24,990 nucleotides of DNA from Chitinophagia bacterium (GTDB lineage Bacteria; Bacteroidota; Bacteroidia; Chitinophagales; Chitinophagaceae), in assembly GCA_010021705.1 (NCBI GenBank), contig RGMU01000002.1, forward strand, positions 1-24,990, given 5' to 3'. The position numbers were made by a program, and so were the translations under genes. Shown in pieces: positions 7,206 through 15,277 of this stretch (its first letter is position 1; each line of letters starts with the position of its first letter). The notes below the pieces were generated by a model. It saw only the letters and a program-made list of their open reading frames with translations, was not told the origin of the DNA and ran no database searches.

Positions 7206-9377
7206 TCACCTTTTTTTCTTAGCCTTTGGGGCAGGTGGGGGCGAATTGGGCACACCAACAGGTTTTTGCTGTAACATAAGGAGTGCTGCATTTCTTCCTT
7301 GCAATGCCTGCTGATGGTCGGGCTTTATTTGTAGGGCTTTATCCCATGCTTCTAAGGCTTCTGTGGGCATTTTATTAGAGTAATAAGCACCTCCTACATT
7401 GTACCATAAGTCAGGATTGTTAGGCTGTGATGCCAATCCTTTCTTAAACACTTCAATAGCCTCTAAATATTTGCCAAATTTACCGTATTGCTCCCAGCCT
7501 ACTGTTAGGTAATGGTTGGCAATAAGGGCATCTATGCTTACTAATGTGGGGTAGTTGGGGTAGTATTTTCTAACGCTGTCGGTGCACATTTGGGCACTGT
7601 CTATGTTGTTTAGCTTTAGGTAGGCAATACCTTTGTTTAAGAACCCTGCTACAAAGGTGGGATGTATGGATATGGCATGAGTAAGTAAGTCTATGGCACT
7701 ATGCAGCTTTTGGTTCTTAGTTGCCGTAACGGTATCAAGGTCTGCCATGCTGATGTAGGAGGCAGCTACATTGCCTAATACAAGCACACTATTGGGTACT
7801 TTTTTAAGGTCTGTAGTAAACAGGGTTTTGTCATTTTTCCAGTCCGTATTACGGGGTATGGTTATGCAGGCATATACCAGCGTAATAGCCCCTGTGATGC
7901 CCAATAGTACCGTTAATTGCCTATTTTGCTGCATTTTTTCTACCAATTTGCAAAGGGCATAGGCAATGATAGTGGCAAAACCTACCGATGAGTGAAAAAT
8001 AAGCCTTTCGCCCATTGTTGCACCAATGTTAAATATAAGGTTATTAACCATAAACAGGTGAACCATGTAAAACGCAATGGAGTATGAGATAACTTTTTCC
8101 GTTCGCCCTTTTTGCAAGGCTAAATACACTGCAAGTAGTATTAACCCTAAATGAAACAGAATAGAGAGCCATACTTTGGGGTGGGAATATTCTACGTAAG
8201 GAATAGTGTTGTAGCTGTAATCGGCAGAAAGTGGGTAAGGAATGGCTAATAGCTTAGCATAGTTAATGGAGGTGGCAATTTGAGTAGCCTTTTTCTGCTC
8301 CGGTGATTTACAAAAATAATAAGGATTGTTTAATATTTCTTTGTCTGAATTGGCATTTCCTTGCATTAAGCCTTCTACCATTTCGCTAAAGGTGCGGTCT
8401 TGGTCTTCACCGTTTGACACCTTTAAACGAATGGAAAAATAGATGCCAAATACCAACAATAAGGGTAGGGTGTACATCACTAATTGGCTTATAGTGGCTT
8501 TTCTAAAGTAAAGCAAAGCTAACGGAAGGAGTAGAAACAGAGTAATGGCATATTCTTTTGATAAGAATGCCAAAAAATAGCAAACTGTCCCGCCCGCTAT
8601 GTACAGTAAGCCATGCGTTTGTGCGTCTTTATTTTTTTTGTTGGCAAAAGCGTCTATAGCTTTGAAAGAAGCAATTAGCGTTAAACACATGAAAATGAGC
8701 GACATAATTTCGTCCCGGCTTTTCACATTGGCTACCACCTCGGTGTGTATAGGGTGTGCCGTAAATATGACTGCTGCCACAAAGGCTGCAAGGGGCTTGT
8801 CCGGGAAAATGATGTATCTTAAAAAATAAAGCACTATAACCACACACAGCATATACCACATTACGTTAAACAAATGCCGAAGGTGCATATTGCCTACCAG
8901 CTTTTGTTCGGCAGGTCCTCTTATGCCATAAGTGAAGCTCTGTTTTAAGTAACTATCTACTTTTTCAACGGGAACAGCCCCAAATACTTGCTGCTCCATA
9001 GCAAATGTAACCATTGAAAGAGGACGATAACGCCCACCGGCTAATTGATTAACAGTATTCAGCTGCTTGTAATAACTGTCGTAGGCATCTTTCGTTAAGA
9101 TACTGGGTATGCCCGCAAAGCCTTCCTGTACATATTCGTTTTTAACAATTACTATGCCGTCATCATGCGCATACTCGTTCATGTATGTGTTGATGTAAAG
9201 CACAAAAGCTAAGGCAGCTACTATGATAGCTTGTAGTTTAAAGCCATATATAGTAAACGGCTCCGGCAGTTTGGGGGCTACCGATCCTGCCGAAGCATTG
9301 CCGGCATTACCCACATTGGCAGGTGCAACCTGCGGTTTAGGTTTATTATCCGATTGTTGATGTTGCTTTTTAGCCAT
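7206..9377 (-). CDS. TMTC-like GT-C membrane protein with C-terminal TPR repeats
   Basis: The 723-residue protein starts with a low-complexity Gly/Ala/Pro/Lys cytoplasmic tail (1-45), then about ten or more membrane segments, then TPR repeats (roughly 570-690) and a Pro/Lys-rich end. The first luminal loop has HDDGIVIVKNEYV (71-83), with D72 and D73 in the position of the GT-C acidic motif, and GGRYRPLSMVTFA (114-126). HPIHTEVVANVKSRDE (208-223) is the characteristic TMTC-family motif. In animals these proteins are O-mannosyltransferases (family GT105). A role here in periplasmic protein O-glycosylation is inference. It follows gmk by 49 bases on the same strand. A TACTTTTG box ends 7 bases before the ATG, so its own transcript would be almost leaderless. 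Confidence 0.82.
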   Translation of the reverse strand: MAKKQHQQSDNKPKPQVAPANVGNAGNASAGSVAPKLPEPFTIYGFKLQAIIVAALAFVLYINTYMNEYAHDDGIVIVKNEYVQEGFAGIPSILTKDAYDSYYKQLNTVNQLAGGRYRPLSMVTFAMEQQVFGAVPVEKVDSYLKQSFTYGIRGPAEQKLVGNMHLRHLFNVMWYMLCVVIVLYFLRYIIFPDKPLAAFVAAVIFTAHPIHTEVVANVKSRDEIMSLIFMCLTLIASFKAIDAFANKKNKDAQTHGLLYIAGGTVCYFLAFLSKEYAITLFLLLPLALLYFRKATISQLVMYTLPLLLVFGIYFSIRLKVSNGEDQDRTFSEMVEGLMQGNANSDKEILNNPYYFCKSPEQKKATQIATSINYAKLLAIPYPLSADYSYNTIPYVEYSHPKVWLSILFHLGLILLAVYLALQKGRTEKVISYSIAFYMVHLFMVNNLIFNIGATMGERLIFHSSVGFATIIAYALCKLVEKMQQNRQLTVLLGITGAITLVYACITIPRNTDWKNDKTLFTTDLKKVPNSVLVLGNVAASYISMADLDTVTATKNQKLHSAIDLLTHAISIHPTFVAGFLNKGIAYLKLNNIDSAQMCTDSVRKYYPNYPTLVSIDALIANHYLTVGWEQYGKFGKYLEAIEVFKKGLASQPNNPDLWYNVGGAYYSNKMPTEALEAWDKALQIKPDHQQALQGRNAALLMLQQKPVGVPNSPPPAPKAKKKR

Positions 9378-9384
9378 ATTTAGC

Positions 9385-9392
9385 CAAAAGTA
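9385..9392 (-). promoter_or_regulatory. Candidate -7 box just ahead of the TPR membrane protein gene
   Basis: The minus strand reads TACTTTTG, an exact TAnnTTTG match, ending 7 bases before the ATG at 9377. No TTG is found at the usual spacing. If used, the mRNA would have a leader of only a few bases. Confidence 0.3.
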
Positions 9393-9426
9393 TAAAATAA
9401 TTTATCAACTTGCACTATTCTGCTGC

Positions 9427-10038
9427 TTATTCCGCCAAAAACTGCGTTACAATGGCTAACAGTTGTTGGGCAGCGTCTTCTAATATTTCGTTTACGACTA
9501 TGTGTTTGAAGTAGGGGGCAAAAGTTAGCTCATGTTCTGCTTTAGTTATGCGCTCTTGCAGGCTTTGCGCTGTTTCTGTTCCTCTGAATTGCAAGCGTCT
9601 TTTAAGCTCTTCCACAGAGGGTGCTTTAATAAAAATAGAGCATACTTGGGGCGCAGGAAATGTAGTTATCAGCGACTTTGCACCATGTACGTCTATGTCT
9701 ATCACCGGGCACTTTTGAATATACCATATCCGGTCTAATTCCGACTTTAGCGTGCCATAGTATTTACCGGTATATACCATTTCATGTTCCACAAAGGCAT
9801 TTTCGCTAATCAACAGCTTAAAATCTTCTTCTGAAAAAAAGTAATAATCTTTACCGTGAACTTCACCGGGCCGCGGACTGCGCGTACAGGCAGATACGGA
9901 AAACGCAAGCTGCGGGCACGCTTTTAGTAGCCGCTTTACTAAGGTAGTTTTACCCGAACCGCTTGGGGCTGTAATAACAATAATTTTATTTTGAAATTGG
10001 TGCAATGCTTTGAGTAATAGACAAGCAAATGTACTCAA
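9427..10038 (-). CDS. gmk: Guanylate kinase
   Basis: Guanylate kinase phosphorylates GMP (and dGMP) with ATP to GDP, an essential cytoplasmic step towards GTP and dGTP. The 203-residue product has the P-loop APSGSGKTT at 24-32, followed by the GMP-binding SxxTRxxRxGE block (SACTRSPRPGE), the DYYF motif and a TGKYYGT segment. A DIDVHGAK segment corresponds to the usual DIDxxGA. No ATG exists in frame upstream of the P-loop before a stop. The longest start is TTG at 10036-10038; a second TTG at 10003-10005 would give MHQFQNKIIVITAPSG, closer to the usual N-terminus of the family. I give the longer form but consider the second start at least as likely. It starts 36 bases after the di-haem protein gene, on the same strand. 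Confidence 0.93.
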   Translation of the reverse strand: MSTFACLLLKALHQFQNKIIVITAPSGSGKTTLVKRLLKACPQLAFSVSACTRSPRPGEVHGKDYYFFSEEDFKLLISENAFVEHEMVYTGKYYGTLKSELDRIWYIQKCPVIDIDVHGAKSLITTFPAPQVCSIFIKAPSVEELKRRLQFRGTETAQSLQERITKAEHELTFAPYFKHIVVNEILEDAAQQLLAIVTQFLAE

Positions 10039-10074
10039 ATATTGTAAACATTCAGCATACGCTAATTAGCCTCA

Positions 10075-11142
10075 TTAAGGCTTCATAAAATTAGGGTTTA
10101 CCAATAAACTTGAGTCGGTTAGCGTTTGTAAAAATGCTATAATGTCGCCCATTTCTTGGGCTGTCATGCGGTTTTTCTTTTGCGTAGTCATTACGGGGTC
10201 AAGGTTTTTTCCGTGATGAAAGCCCGTGTTGTAGTGGTCAAGGCACTGTTGCAGGGTATTAAACCTGCCATCGTGCATGTAGGGTGCCGTTAGGGCAATA
10301 TTTCGCAAAGATGGGGTCTTAAATTTACCGCTGTCTGAAGGTAAAAGCGTAATTCTATACCTACCAGCGTCAGTGTATATACTGTCAACTCCGTTATTCC
10401 TAAATTCAAAGTCTGAAAATGTGCCCCCCATGGTGTGGCAGTGGGTACAGTCGCCTTTATCACCATCTTCAAACAGTGCCATGCCTCTTAACTCTTGGGC
10501 TGTAAGGGTAGCTTCTCCCTTCACATAGCGGTCATAGCGGGTGTTGCCTGATAATAGGGTGCGTTCAAACTGTGCTACTGCCTTCATTAGCATGGGCGTG
10601 GTAATGCTATCTCCGCCAAATACTTGCTTAAATAAGGCAGGGTAGGTAGAATGCCTGTTCAATTTTACAATTAACCTCCCCAAATCTTCGTGCATTTCTA
10701 TTGGGTTTTGAATGGGTCCAATCACTTGGCTTTCTAAGTCTACTGCGCCTCCGTCCCAAAAAAACTTTTTTTGGTAGCCTAAGTTGAACAACGGCATGGC
10801 ATTGCGCGTGCCGGCTATGTGGTCTATACCGGTGCTAAATCTGCGTGCACTGTCCACAAAGGCGTATTGCTGAATATGGCAACTTGCACACGCCATAGTG
10901 TTGTTGGCAGATAAAATAGGGTCGTAAAACAACTGCTTGCCCAATGCCACTCCCTCCACACTCATGGGGTTGTTATCCGGAATTTTCATGGCTGGCAAGC
11001 CTGCAGGTATAGCCAAATTATAATAGGTTAATCCGTTGACGTGACTATCTGGATTGGGGTCTTTCTTGCACGCTACTATGCTTGAGGCAATGTATATTAA
11101 GAAGAATATGACAAAAAAGAAGATATATTTTTTGGCAACCAT
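10075..11142 (-). CDS. Di-haem cytochrome c peroxidase/MauG family lipoprotein, MbnH-like
   Basis: The 355-residue protein has a lipoprotein signal ending at C25 (SIVAC followed by KKD, fitting surface or outer-membrane lipoproteins of this phylum). Two c-type haem sites follow: CASCH at 85-89 and CTHCH at 232-236, the spacing of bacterial di-haem cytochrome c peroxidases, MauG and MbnH. The conserved FWDGGAVDLESQ region (128-139) and the PYMHDGRF block near the C-terminus are present. The gene lies 9 bases after an MbnP-like gene. In methanotrophs MbnH oxidises a tryptophan of its partner MbnP to kynurenine, forming a copper site. The pairing here suggests the same partner-modifying role rather than simple peroxide removal, but this is inference. 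No methanobactin genes are visible. Confidence 0.9.
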   Translation of the reverse strand: MVAKKYIFFFVIFFLIYIASSIVACKKDPNPDSHVNGLTYYNLAIPAGLPAMKIPDNNPMSVEGVALGKQLFYDPILSANNTMACASCHIQQYAFVDSARRFSTGIDHIAGTRNAMPLFNLGYQKKFFWDGGAVDLESQVIGPIQNPIEMHEDLGRLIVKLNRHSTYPALFKQVFGGDSITTPMLMKAVAQFERTLLSGNTRYDRYVKGEATLTAQELRGMALFEDGDKGDCTHCHTMGGTFSDFEFRNNGVDSIYTDAGRYRITLLPSDSGKFKTPSLRNIALTAPYMHDGRFNTLQQCLDHYNTGFHHGKNLDPVMTTQKKNRMTAQEMGDIIAFLQTLTDSSLLVNPNFMKP

Positions 11143-11151
11143 TACAAAATA

Positions 11152-11919
11152 TTAATAGATAGAATTGATGCTAAAAGCGCGCTTAAAATTATTATTCATA
11201 TCCAATAGCCACGGTTGGTCGTCAAAGTCAGTAGAATGTCTTACGCCATTAGTTTTAAAGTTAATGGGGGTGTTTTGATTATAAAGTTGGTTCAGGTCTA
11301 ACTTTATCTCTATTGTTTTGCTTTTACCTTCTATGGTAAATGAAGATAACGGTAGCTCTACCATTGCCAAAGCCGTAGATGTGCCATAGTGGTAAGATAA
11401 GGGTAATTCAGCCCCGGTATCGTTTAGATAATTACCCTCATGTTTATAGAAAATATAGCCCGTTCTCCATGACCATATCATGCCGTAGGAAGGGTCTAAT
11501 TCTCCTTCTTGCGTGCCTGAATTGTTATGTGCCGAATCCACACCCAAATAAAACCTGACAGCCTTGTATGTGCCGTTGGGAATATTGGACGCAGTAAAAT
11601 AGCAAGTGCTTGAGTCTGCTACGTTAATTAGCTTATGATTATAGAGGTTTACTTCGGTGTTGTCTTGTTTAATAAAAGTAAAGTAACTGATATAATACTT
11701 CATTAAAGTAATGTTGTATTTATTGCCAAAGCTATTGGTATATTTCATTTTACCGAACTCAACTTTTTCATTACCTACAGTGGTAACGTAAGATAGGGTT
11801 ATGTTGGCACTTTGGTTTGGTGTGGTTACGACGTCATCGGGTCTCTTTTTACAAGAAGACACCAAAAGGACTATCAATGCCACGCTTAGGGCACAAAGCT
11901 GGCTTTTTTTATGAGCCAT
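11152..11919 (-). CDS. MbnP-like lipoprotein (candidate copper-binding partner of the di-haem enzyme)
   Basis: From the ATG at 11919 the product has 255 residues and a clean lipoprotein signal: MAHKK, a hydrophobic run, and SSC with C23 followed by KKR. A longer frame reaches 12078, overlapping the upstream gene, but its first 53 residues are unlike a signal and a TAACTTTG promoter box lies inside it, so the shorter start is chosen. MbnP-family features are the KYYISYFTF strand (74-82), VRFYLGVDSAHNNSGTQ (121-137), and LDPSYGMIWSWRTGYIF (141-157) with W149 and W151, then H160, and SYHYGT with H177. Kynurenine formation on a tryptophan plus histidine ligands makes the copper site in the studied MbnP; which tryptophan would be modified here I cannot say. 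Confidence 0.85.
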   Translation of the reverse strand: MAHKKSQLCALSVALIVLLVSSCKKRPDDVVTTPNQSANITLSYVTTVGNEKVEFGKMKYTNSFGNKYNITLMKYYISYFTFIKQDNTEVNLYNHKLINVADSSTCYFTASNIPNGTYKAVRFYLGVDSAHNNSGTQEGELDPSYGMIWSWRTGYIFYKHEGNYLNDTGAELPLSYHYGTSTALAMVELPLSSFTIEGKSKTIEIKLDLNQLYNQNTPINFKTNGVRHSTDFDDQPWLLDMNNNFKRAFSINSIY

Positions 11920-11970
11920 GTTGAAAAGGGATAAAGGGAAACGCATATATGGTGCTATTAAGGTTAGGGG

Positions 11971-11978
11971 CAAAGTTA
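11971..11978 (-). promoter_or_regulatory. Candidate -7 box of the MbnP/MbnH-like pair
   Basis: The minus strand reads TAACTTTG, an exact TAnnTTTG match, about 50 bases before the chosen ATG at 11919. There is no TTG at the expected spacing. It supports the shorter MbnP start and separate control from the membrane protein upstream. Confidence 0.45.
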
Positions 11979-12022
11979 AGTAATTTTTACGGATTATAAG
12001 TGCATTCCTCACACGCCTGTAT

Positions 12023-13891
12023 TTACTTGGTTCTATAAGTCTCCAAGCATATATCATCAATATAGGCTTCCACCCCACCTGGGCACCATACGTATAGCTT
12101 AACTACAGCCCCTTCGGGCATATATTTAGGTAGTTGGGCATAATAATAAACAGTACCATAGCGGTTGGGGTGGCAGTGGTTTAGGTTAATGGTTTTACAG
12201 TGGCAAGGGTTGTCGGTAAGCCCTATTTTGTTTTCAATAGTAGCCCCCTTCCAAAATATGGTATTGCCGGTAGCACTGTCGTTTATAGAAAAAACCAAAA
12301 CGGGTTTATTATAGCCGTATCCCTTGGGATACATAAATTTTCCGCTACACTTCACATAGTTGGCATTGCCCCACGTTTTTTTATTGTAAACGGTTATTAT
12401 AGTTTTAGGTTGGTATTCTTCTCCGGTCATGTGGTAAACAAAGTGGCTATCGCTACTTTTGTTAGCCACATAGTGGTTGTTTTCAGAATCATCAAAGGCT
12501 TCAGTGGCTATAGTGGCTATCTTCTTTAATCGCCCCGGAGGAGCCTGAACTTCATACAAATCATGGGTTAATAAATCGTTGTATGATAGCGTGGTTTTGA
12601 ATAATATTTGCTCGTTAAAAGTTGTGCTTGATGCTTCGCTAAGCAATAATCCATAGTGCTGTTGATAGCTGTAACTCATGTTCACCGCTACTAAGAAGAG
12701 GTAAAGCAAGCCTACTATGGACTTTAACCCTATTTTTAACTTTAATATTCCTTCAATAAACGCAGCTAAGGGTAGGGCAAGTAAGGGGTATAGGTGTATC
12801 ATGGGGCGTGAACCATAGCCGTTGATGTAATTATAGCAATACCATGAATAAATAATGTAAATATAAATAGGGATTAAACTATAAATGCTCCAATTAAAAG
12901 GTTTTAGTTTATTTTTGAAAATCAGCCCTACAATGGCAAGCACCATAACGGGGCAGTAGGGTAGCCAACCATTATTGCCACCCATTAAACCTTCCATAAT
13001 CTTTGGCTTATTCCAAAAAAAACTTTGTCCTGCACCGTAGCTGTAAAAGAAATAACTGCCCGATAGCTGCTTCCAATAGATTAACTGAGGTATCCACACC
13101 ACAAAGCAAAGCACTGCTGCAAGCGTAACGGGCAGTATATTGTCCATTAGAAACTTCCATTTTAGGGGAATGTCTTTTAGTGTGCTAATGTTGTAGCAAA
13201 GGGGTATAAGCACGCATACAATATCCACCGGTCTAATTAGGGTTATTAGCCCCAAAATTAGCCCCAAGCGGCTAAAACTATACCAAGACGGTTTTTCATG
13301 TATTGCAATAGTAGCTTTTATAAAACAAGCATAAAGAAAAAATAGCGGTATATGCGCCATACCGGGTTGAAATACGCCAAACCAAAACAAATTTGTGCCC
13401 CATAGCAGTGTGGCACAGCTTGCCAATGCAACCCAATCGCTAAAAAAACGTTTTACAATGCCATATACAATCAATAAGCCCCACAGCAGATACACGCAGT
13501 TGCTTAGGGTAATAAATTGCAGATAGATAGGAGAAAAACCGGAGGCATCGCCTCCTTGAAGTAAGGCAATACTATGCCCCACAGCAAAGAACGGCAACTC
13601 CATAATGGCTACGCCTATCGTATATTGGTTAACAGCGTGCCCCAAAGGCGATTTGCGCTCTTTCAATAAGCTGCAATATTCTACCACATCTTTGGGTACA
13701 GCTTTTGCGTTATTAAAGCTGTCTATGTTGAATAAATTATTTTGAATAAAAGCACCCGGCAGGTAAAGATAGTACCCCAACGCATCGCCAAAGAGCGGCT
13801 TTTGCTCATTTTTATAAGCAAAAACGAATATAAGTAGCACTGCCATATTGGCATACAGCAGCAATCTTTGTATTTGTCCACCTATCTTCAT
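12023..13891 (-). CDS. Polytopic membrane protein, GT-C glycosyltransferase-like, with extracytoplasmic C-terminal domain
   Basis: The 622-residue protein has an N-terminal membrane anchor, then a loop with GDALGYYLYLPGAF (35-48, D36 placed like the GT-C acidic residue), then about ten further membrane segments up to roughly residue 405. The last 200 residues are hydrophilic and beta-rich, like a carbohydrate-binding sandwich domain. They contain an unusual cluster, C563-H-C565 then H572-C573-H574, which could bind metal or form disulfides. The layout suggests a polyprenol-sugar-dependent transferase acting at the outer face of the inner membrane, but no specific family is certain. It precedes the MbnP-like gene by 103 bases on the same strand. 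Its 5' end is 120 bases from the divergent PLP enzyme start. Confidence 0.7.
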   Translation of the reverse strand: MKIGGQIQRLLLYANMAVLLIFVFAYKNEQKPLFGDALGYYLYLPGAFIQNNLFNIDSFNNAKAVPKDVVEYCSLLKERKSPLGHAVNQYTIGVAIMELPFFAVGHSIALLQGGDASGFSPIYLQFITLSNCVYLLWGLLIVYGIVKRFFSDWVALASCATLLWGTNLFWFGVFQPGMAHIPLFFLYACFIKATIAIHEKPSWYSFSRLGLILGLITLIRPVDIVCVLIPLCYNISTLKDIPLKWKFLMDNILPVTLAAVLCFVVWIPQLIYWKQLSGSYFFYSYGAGQSFFWNKPKIMEGLMGGNNGWLPYCPVMVLAIVGLIFKNKLKPFNWSIYSLIPIYIYIIYSWYCYNYINGYGSRPMIHLYPLLALPLAAFIEGILKLKIGLKSIVGLLYLFLVAVNMSYSYQQHYGLLLSEASSTTFNEQILFKTTLSYNDLLTHDLYEVQAPPGRLKKIATIATEAFDDSENNHYVANKSSDSHFVYHMTGEEYQPKTIITVYNKKTWGNANYVKCSGKFMYPKGYGYNKPVLVFSINDSATGNTIFWKGATIENKIGLTDNPCHCKTINLNHCHPNRYGTVYYYAQLPKYMPEGAVVKLYVWCPGGVEAYIDDICLETYRTK

Positions 13892-13904
13892 AGTAAAAAC
13901 GCAG

Positions 13905-13912
13905 CAAAAGTA
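13905..13912 (-). promoter_or_regulatory. Candidate -7 box of the GT-C-like gene
   Basis: The minus strand reads TACTTTTG, matching TAnnTTTG, 13 bases before the ATG at 13891. No TTG lies at the 19-base spacing. The leader would be short. Confidence 0.4.
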
Positions 13913-13947
13913 GCTAATTGCAAATTAAGAAGCTGTGTGCATAATAG

Positions 13948-13977
13948 TTGCCTAATAGGTATTGTTATATACCTTTG
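13948..13977 (+). promoter_or_regulatory. Full Bacteroidota-type promoter of the PLP enzyme gene
   Basis: TTG at 13948-13950, a 19-base spacer and TACCTTTG at 13970-13977 match the consensus TTG-N19-TAnnTTTG exactly. Transcription would begin near 13984, about 28 bases before the ATG at 14012, and this fixes that start over an upstream in-frame ATG at 13868 that precedes the promoter. A 6-base inverted repeat (AGGTAT/ATACCT) overlaps the -7 box. Confidence 0.75.
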
Positions 13978-14011
13978 CGCCAATTATCAGTCTAAAAGTG
14001 TTTATAATAAG

Positions 14012-15166
14012 ATGGACAACCAAAACTATAAATTAGCCACCCGTTTAATTCATGCCGGCGTAGAACCTGACCCAAGCACGGGTGCCATTATGACCCCTAT
14101 CTACCAAACCTCTACTTATGTGCAAGCAGCACCCGGCGACCATAAAGGCTATGAATATGCCCGCACCCAAAACCCTACGCGTACTGCCCTTCAAAACGCC
14201 CTTGCTTCCATAGAGAATGCCAAATACGGGCTTTGCTTTGGCAGTGGTATGGCTGCCACCGATGCCGTGTTAAAGCTATTACAACCCGGAGATGAGGTGA
14301 TAGTAAGCAACGACCTTTATGGTGGTACTTACCGCATAATGACCAAAGTATTTGCCCATTATGGTATCAAATTTAGCTTTATATCCATGCAAAACGCAGG
14401 TGATATTGAAGGCTACATTACGTCCAAAACCCGTATGCTATGGATAGAAACACCCACCAATCCACTATTGAACATAATAGACATAGCAGCTTGTGCACAA
14501 ATTGCCCATGCTCATAACATGATATTGGTATGCGACAACACCTTTGCATCACCTTATTTACAAAACCCTATAGATTTGGGCACAGATATAGTGCTACACT
14601 CGGCTACTAAATATTTAGGCGGGCATAGCGATGTGGTGCATGGTTGCCTATTGCTGAATGACCCTACATTGGAAGAGAGGCTACGCTTTATGCAAAATAG
14701 CTGCGGGGCTGTTCCGGGTCCGCATGACTGTTGGTTAGTGTTAAGGGGCATAAAAACACTGCATATCCGTATGCAACGCCACTGCGAAAATGGCGAAGCC
14801 GTTGCCAAATATTTAGAGCAACACCCAAAAGTGGCAAAAGTGTATTGGGCTGGTTTTCCGCACCACCCCAACCATGATATAGCCAAAAAGCAAATGCGAG
14901 GCTTTGGCGGTATGATTAGCTTTACCCTAAAAGACGATAGCATAGAAGCAGCCATGAGCGTGCTTACCCGCACCAAGCTGTTTTCTTTGGCAGAATCTTT
15001 GGGTGGGGTAGAATCGTTGATAGGACACCCCGCTACCATGACGCATGGCTCTATACCACGTGAGGAGCGCATAAAAAATGGCTTGTCGGACTCGTTGATA
15101 AGGCTAAGTGTAGGCATTGAAGATGCAGATGACCTTATTGCAGATTTAGCGACAGCATTAGTCTAA
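14012..15166 (+). CDS. Cystathionine gamma-synthase/gamma-lyase family PLP enzyme
   Basis: The 384-residue product belongs to the trans-sulfuration PLP family, which joins O-acyl-homoserine with cysteine or cleaves cystathionine. Visible family motifs are YEYARTQNPTR (48-58) with the phosphate-binding Tyr-Arg of the neighbouring subunit, FGSGMAA (76-82), D175 in CDNTFASPYLQ that pairs with the cofactor nitrogen, and SATKYLGGHSDVVHG (197-211), in which K200 forms the Schiff base. The C-terminal SLGGVESLIGHPATMTH block is also standard. The length is normal. Synthase and lyase cannot be told apart reliably from sequence. The start is set by the promoter at 13948-13977. The next gene, 111 bases downstream, makes a sulfonate precursor. 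Confidence 0.92.
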   Translation: MDNQNYKLATRLIHAGVEPDPSTGAIMTPIYQTSTYVQAAPGDHKGYEYARTQNPTRTALQNALASIENAKYGLCFGSGMAATDAVLKLLQPGDEVIVSNDLYGGTYRIMTKVFAHYGIKFSFISMQNAGDIEGYITSKTRMLWIETPTNPLLNIIDIAACAQIAHAHNMILVCDNTFASPYLQNPIDLGTDIVLHSATKYLGGHSDVVHGCLLLNDPTLEERLRFMQNSCGAVPGPHDCWLVLRGIKTLHIRMQRHCENGEAVAKYLEQHPKVAKVYWAGFPHHPNHDIAKKQMRGFGGMISFTLKDDSIEAAMSVLTRTKLFSLAESLGGVESLIGHPATMTHGSIPREERIKNGLSDSLIRLSVGIEDADDLIADLATALV

Positions 15167-15235
15167 TTTGGTACTTAACTTTTGCTCAACAGGTTATTTA
15201 ACATTAATCAATAAGCCATAATAAATGGCATACCC

Positions 15236-15243
15236 TATATTTG
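15236..15243 (+). promoter_or_regulatory. Candidate -7 box ahead of the phosphosulfolactate synthase gene
   Basis: TATATTTG matches TAnnTTTG and lies 34 bases before the ATG at 15278. No TTG is seen 19 bases ahead. A 7-base inverted repeat (TATTTGC at 15238-15244 and GCAAATA at 15256-15262) overlaps it. Confidence 0.4.
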
Positions 15244-15277
15244 CTCTTTTACAGCGCAAATAGCAATCTATTATTCA

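Noticed and set aside
7192..7212. AAAGGT-GA-ACCTTT as a terminator after the TPR membrane protein
   Set aside because: The loop would be only two bases, the stem overlaps the stop codon and is A/T-ended; it cannot form a normal terminator hairpin.
10075..11142. Plain cytochrome c peroxidase for hydrogen peroxide removal
   Set aside because: Not excluded, but adjacency to an MbnP-family lipoprotein makes a partner-modifying MbnH-like role the better reading.
11920..12078. N-terminal extension of the MbnP-like protein by 53 residues
   Set aside because: It overlaps the upstream gene, places a signal peptide internally, and a TAACTTTG promoter box lies within it.
13957..13974. AGGTAT/ATACCT inverted repeat as an operator
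   Set aside because: Only six base pairs and partly formed by the promoter consensus itself; expected by chance.
14554..15117. A 187-codon minus-strand frame opposite the PLP enzyme gene
   Set aside because: It lies wholly inside a well-supported gene, has a Cys/Ser/Pro-rich shadow-like composition and no recognisable domain or promoter.
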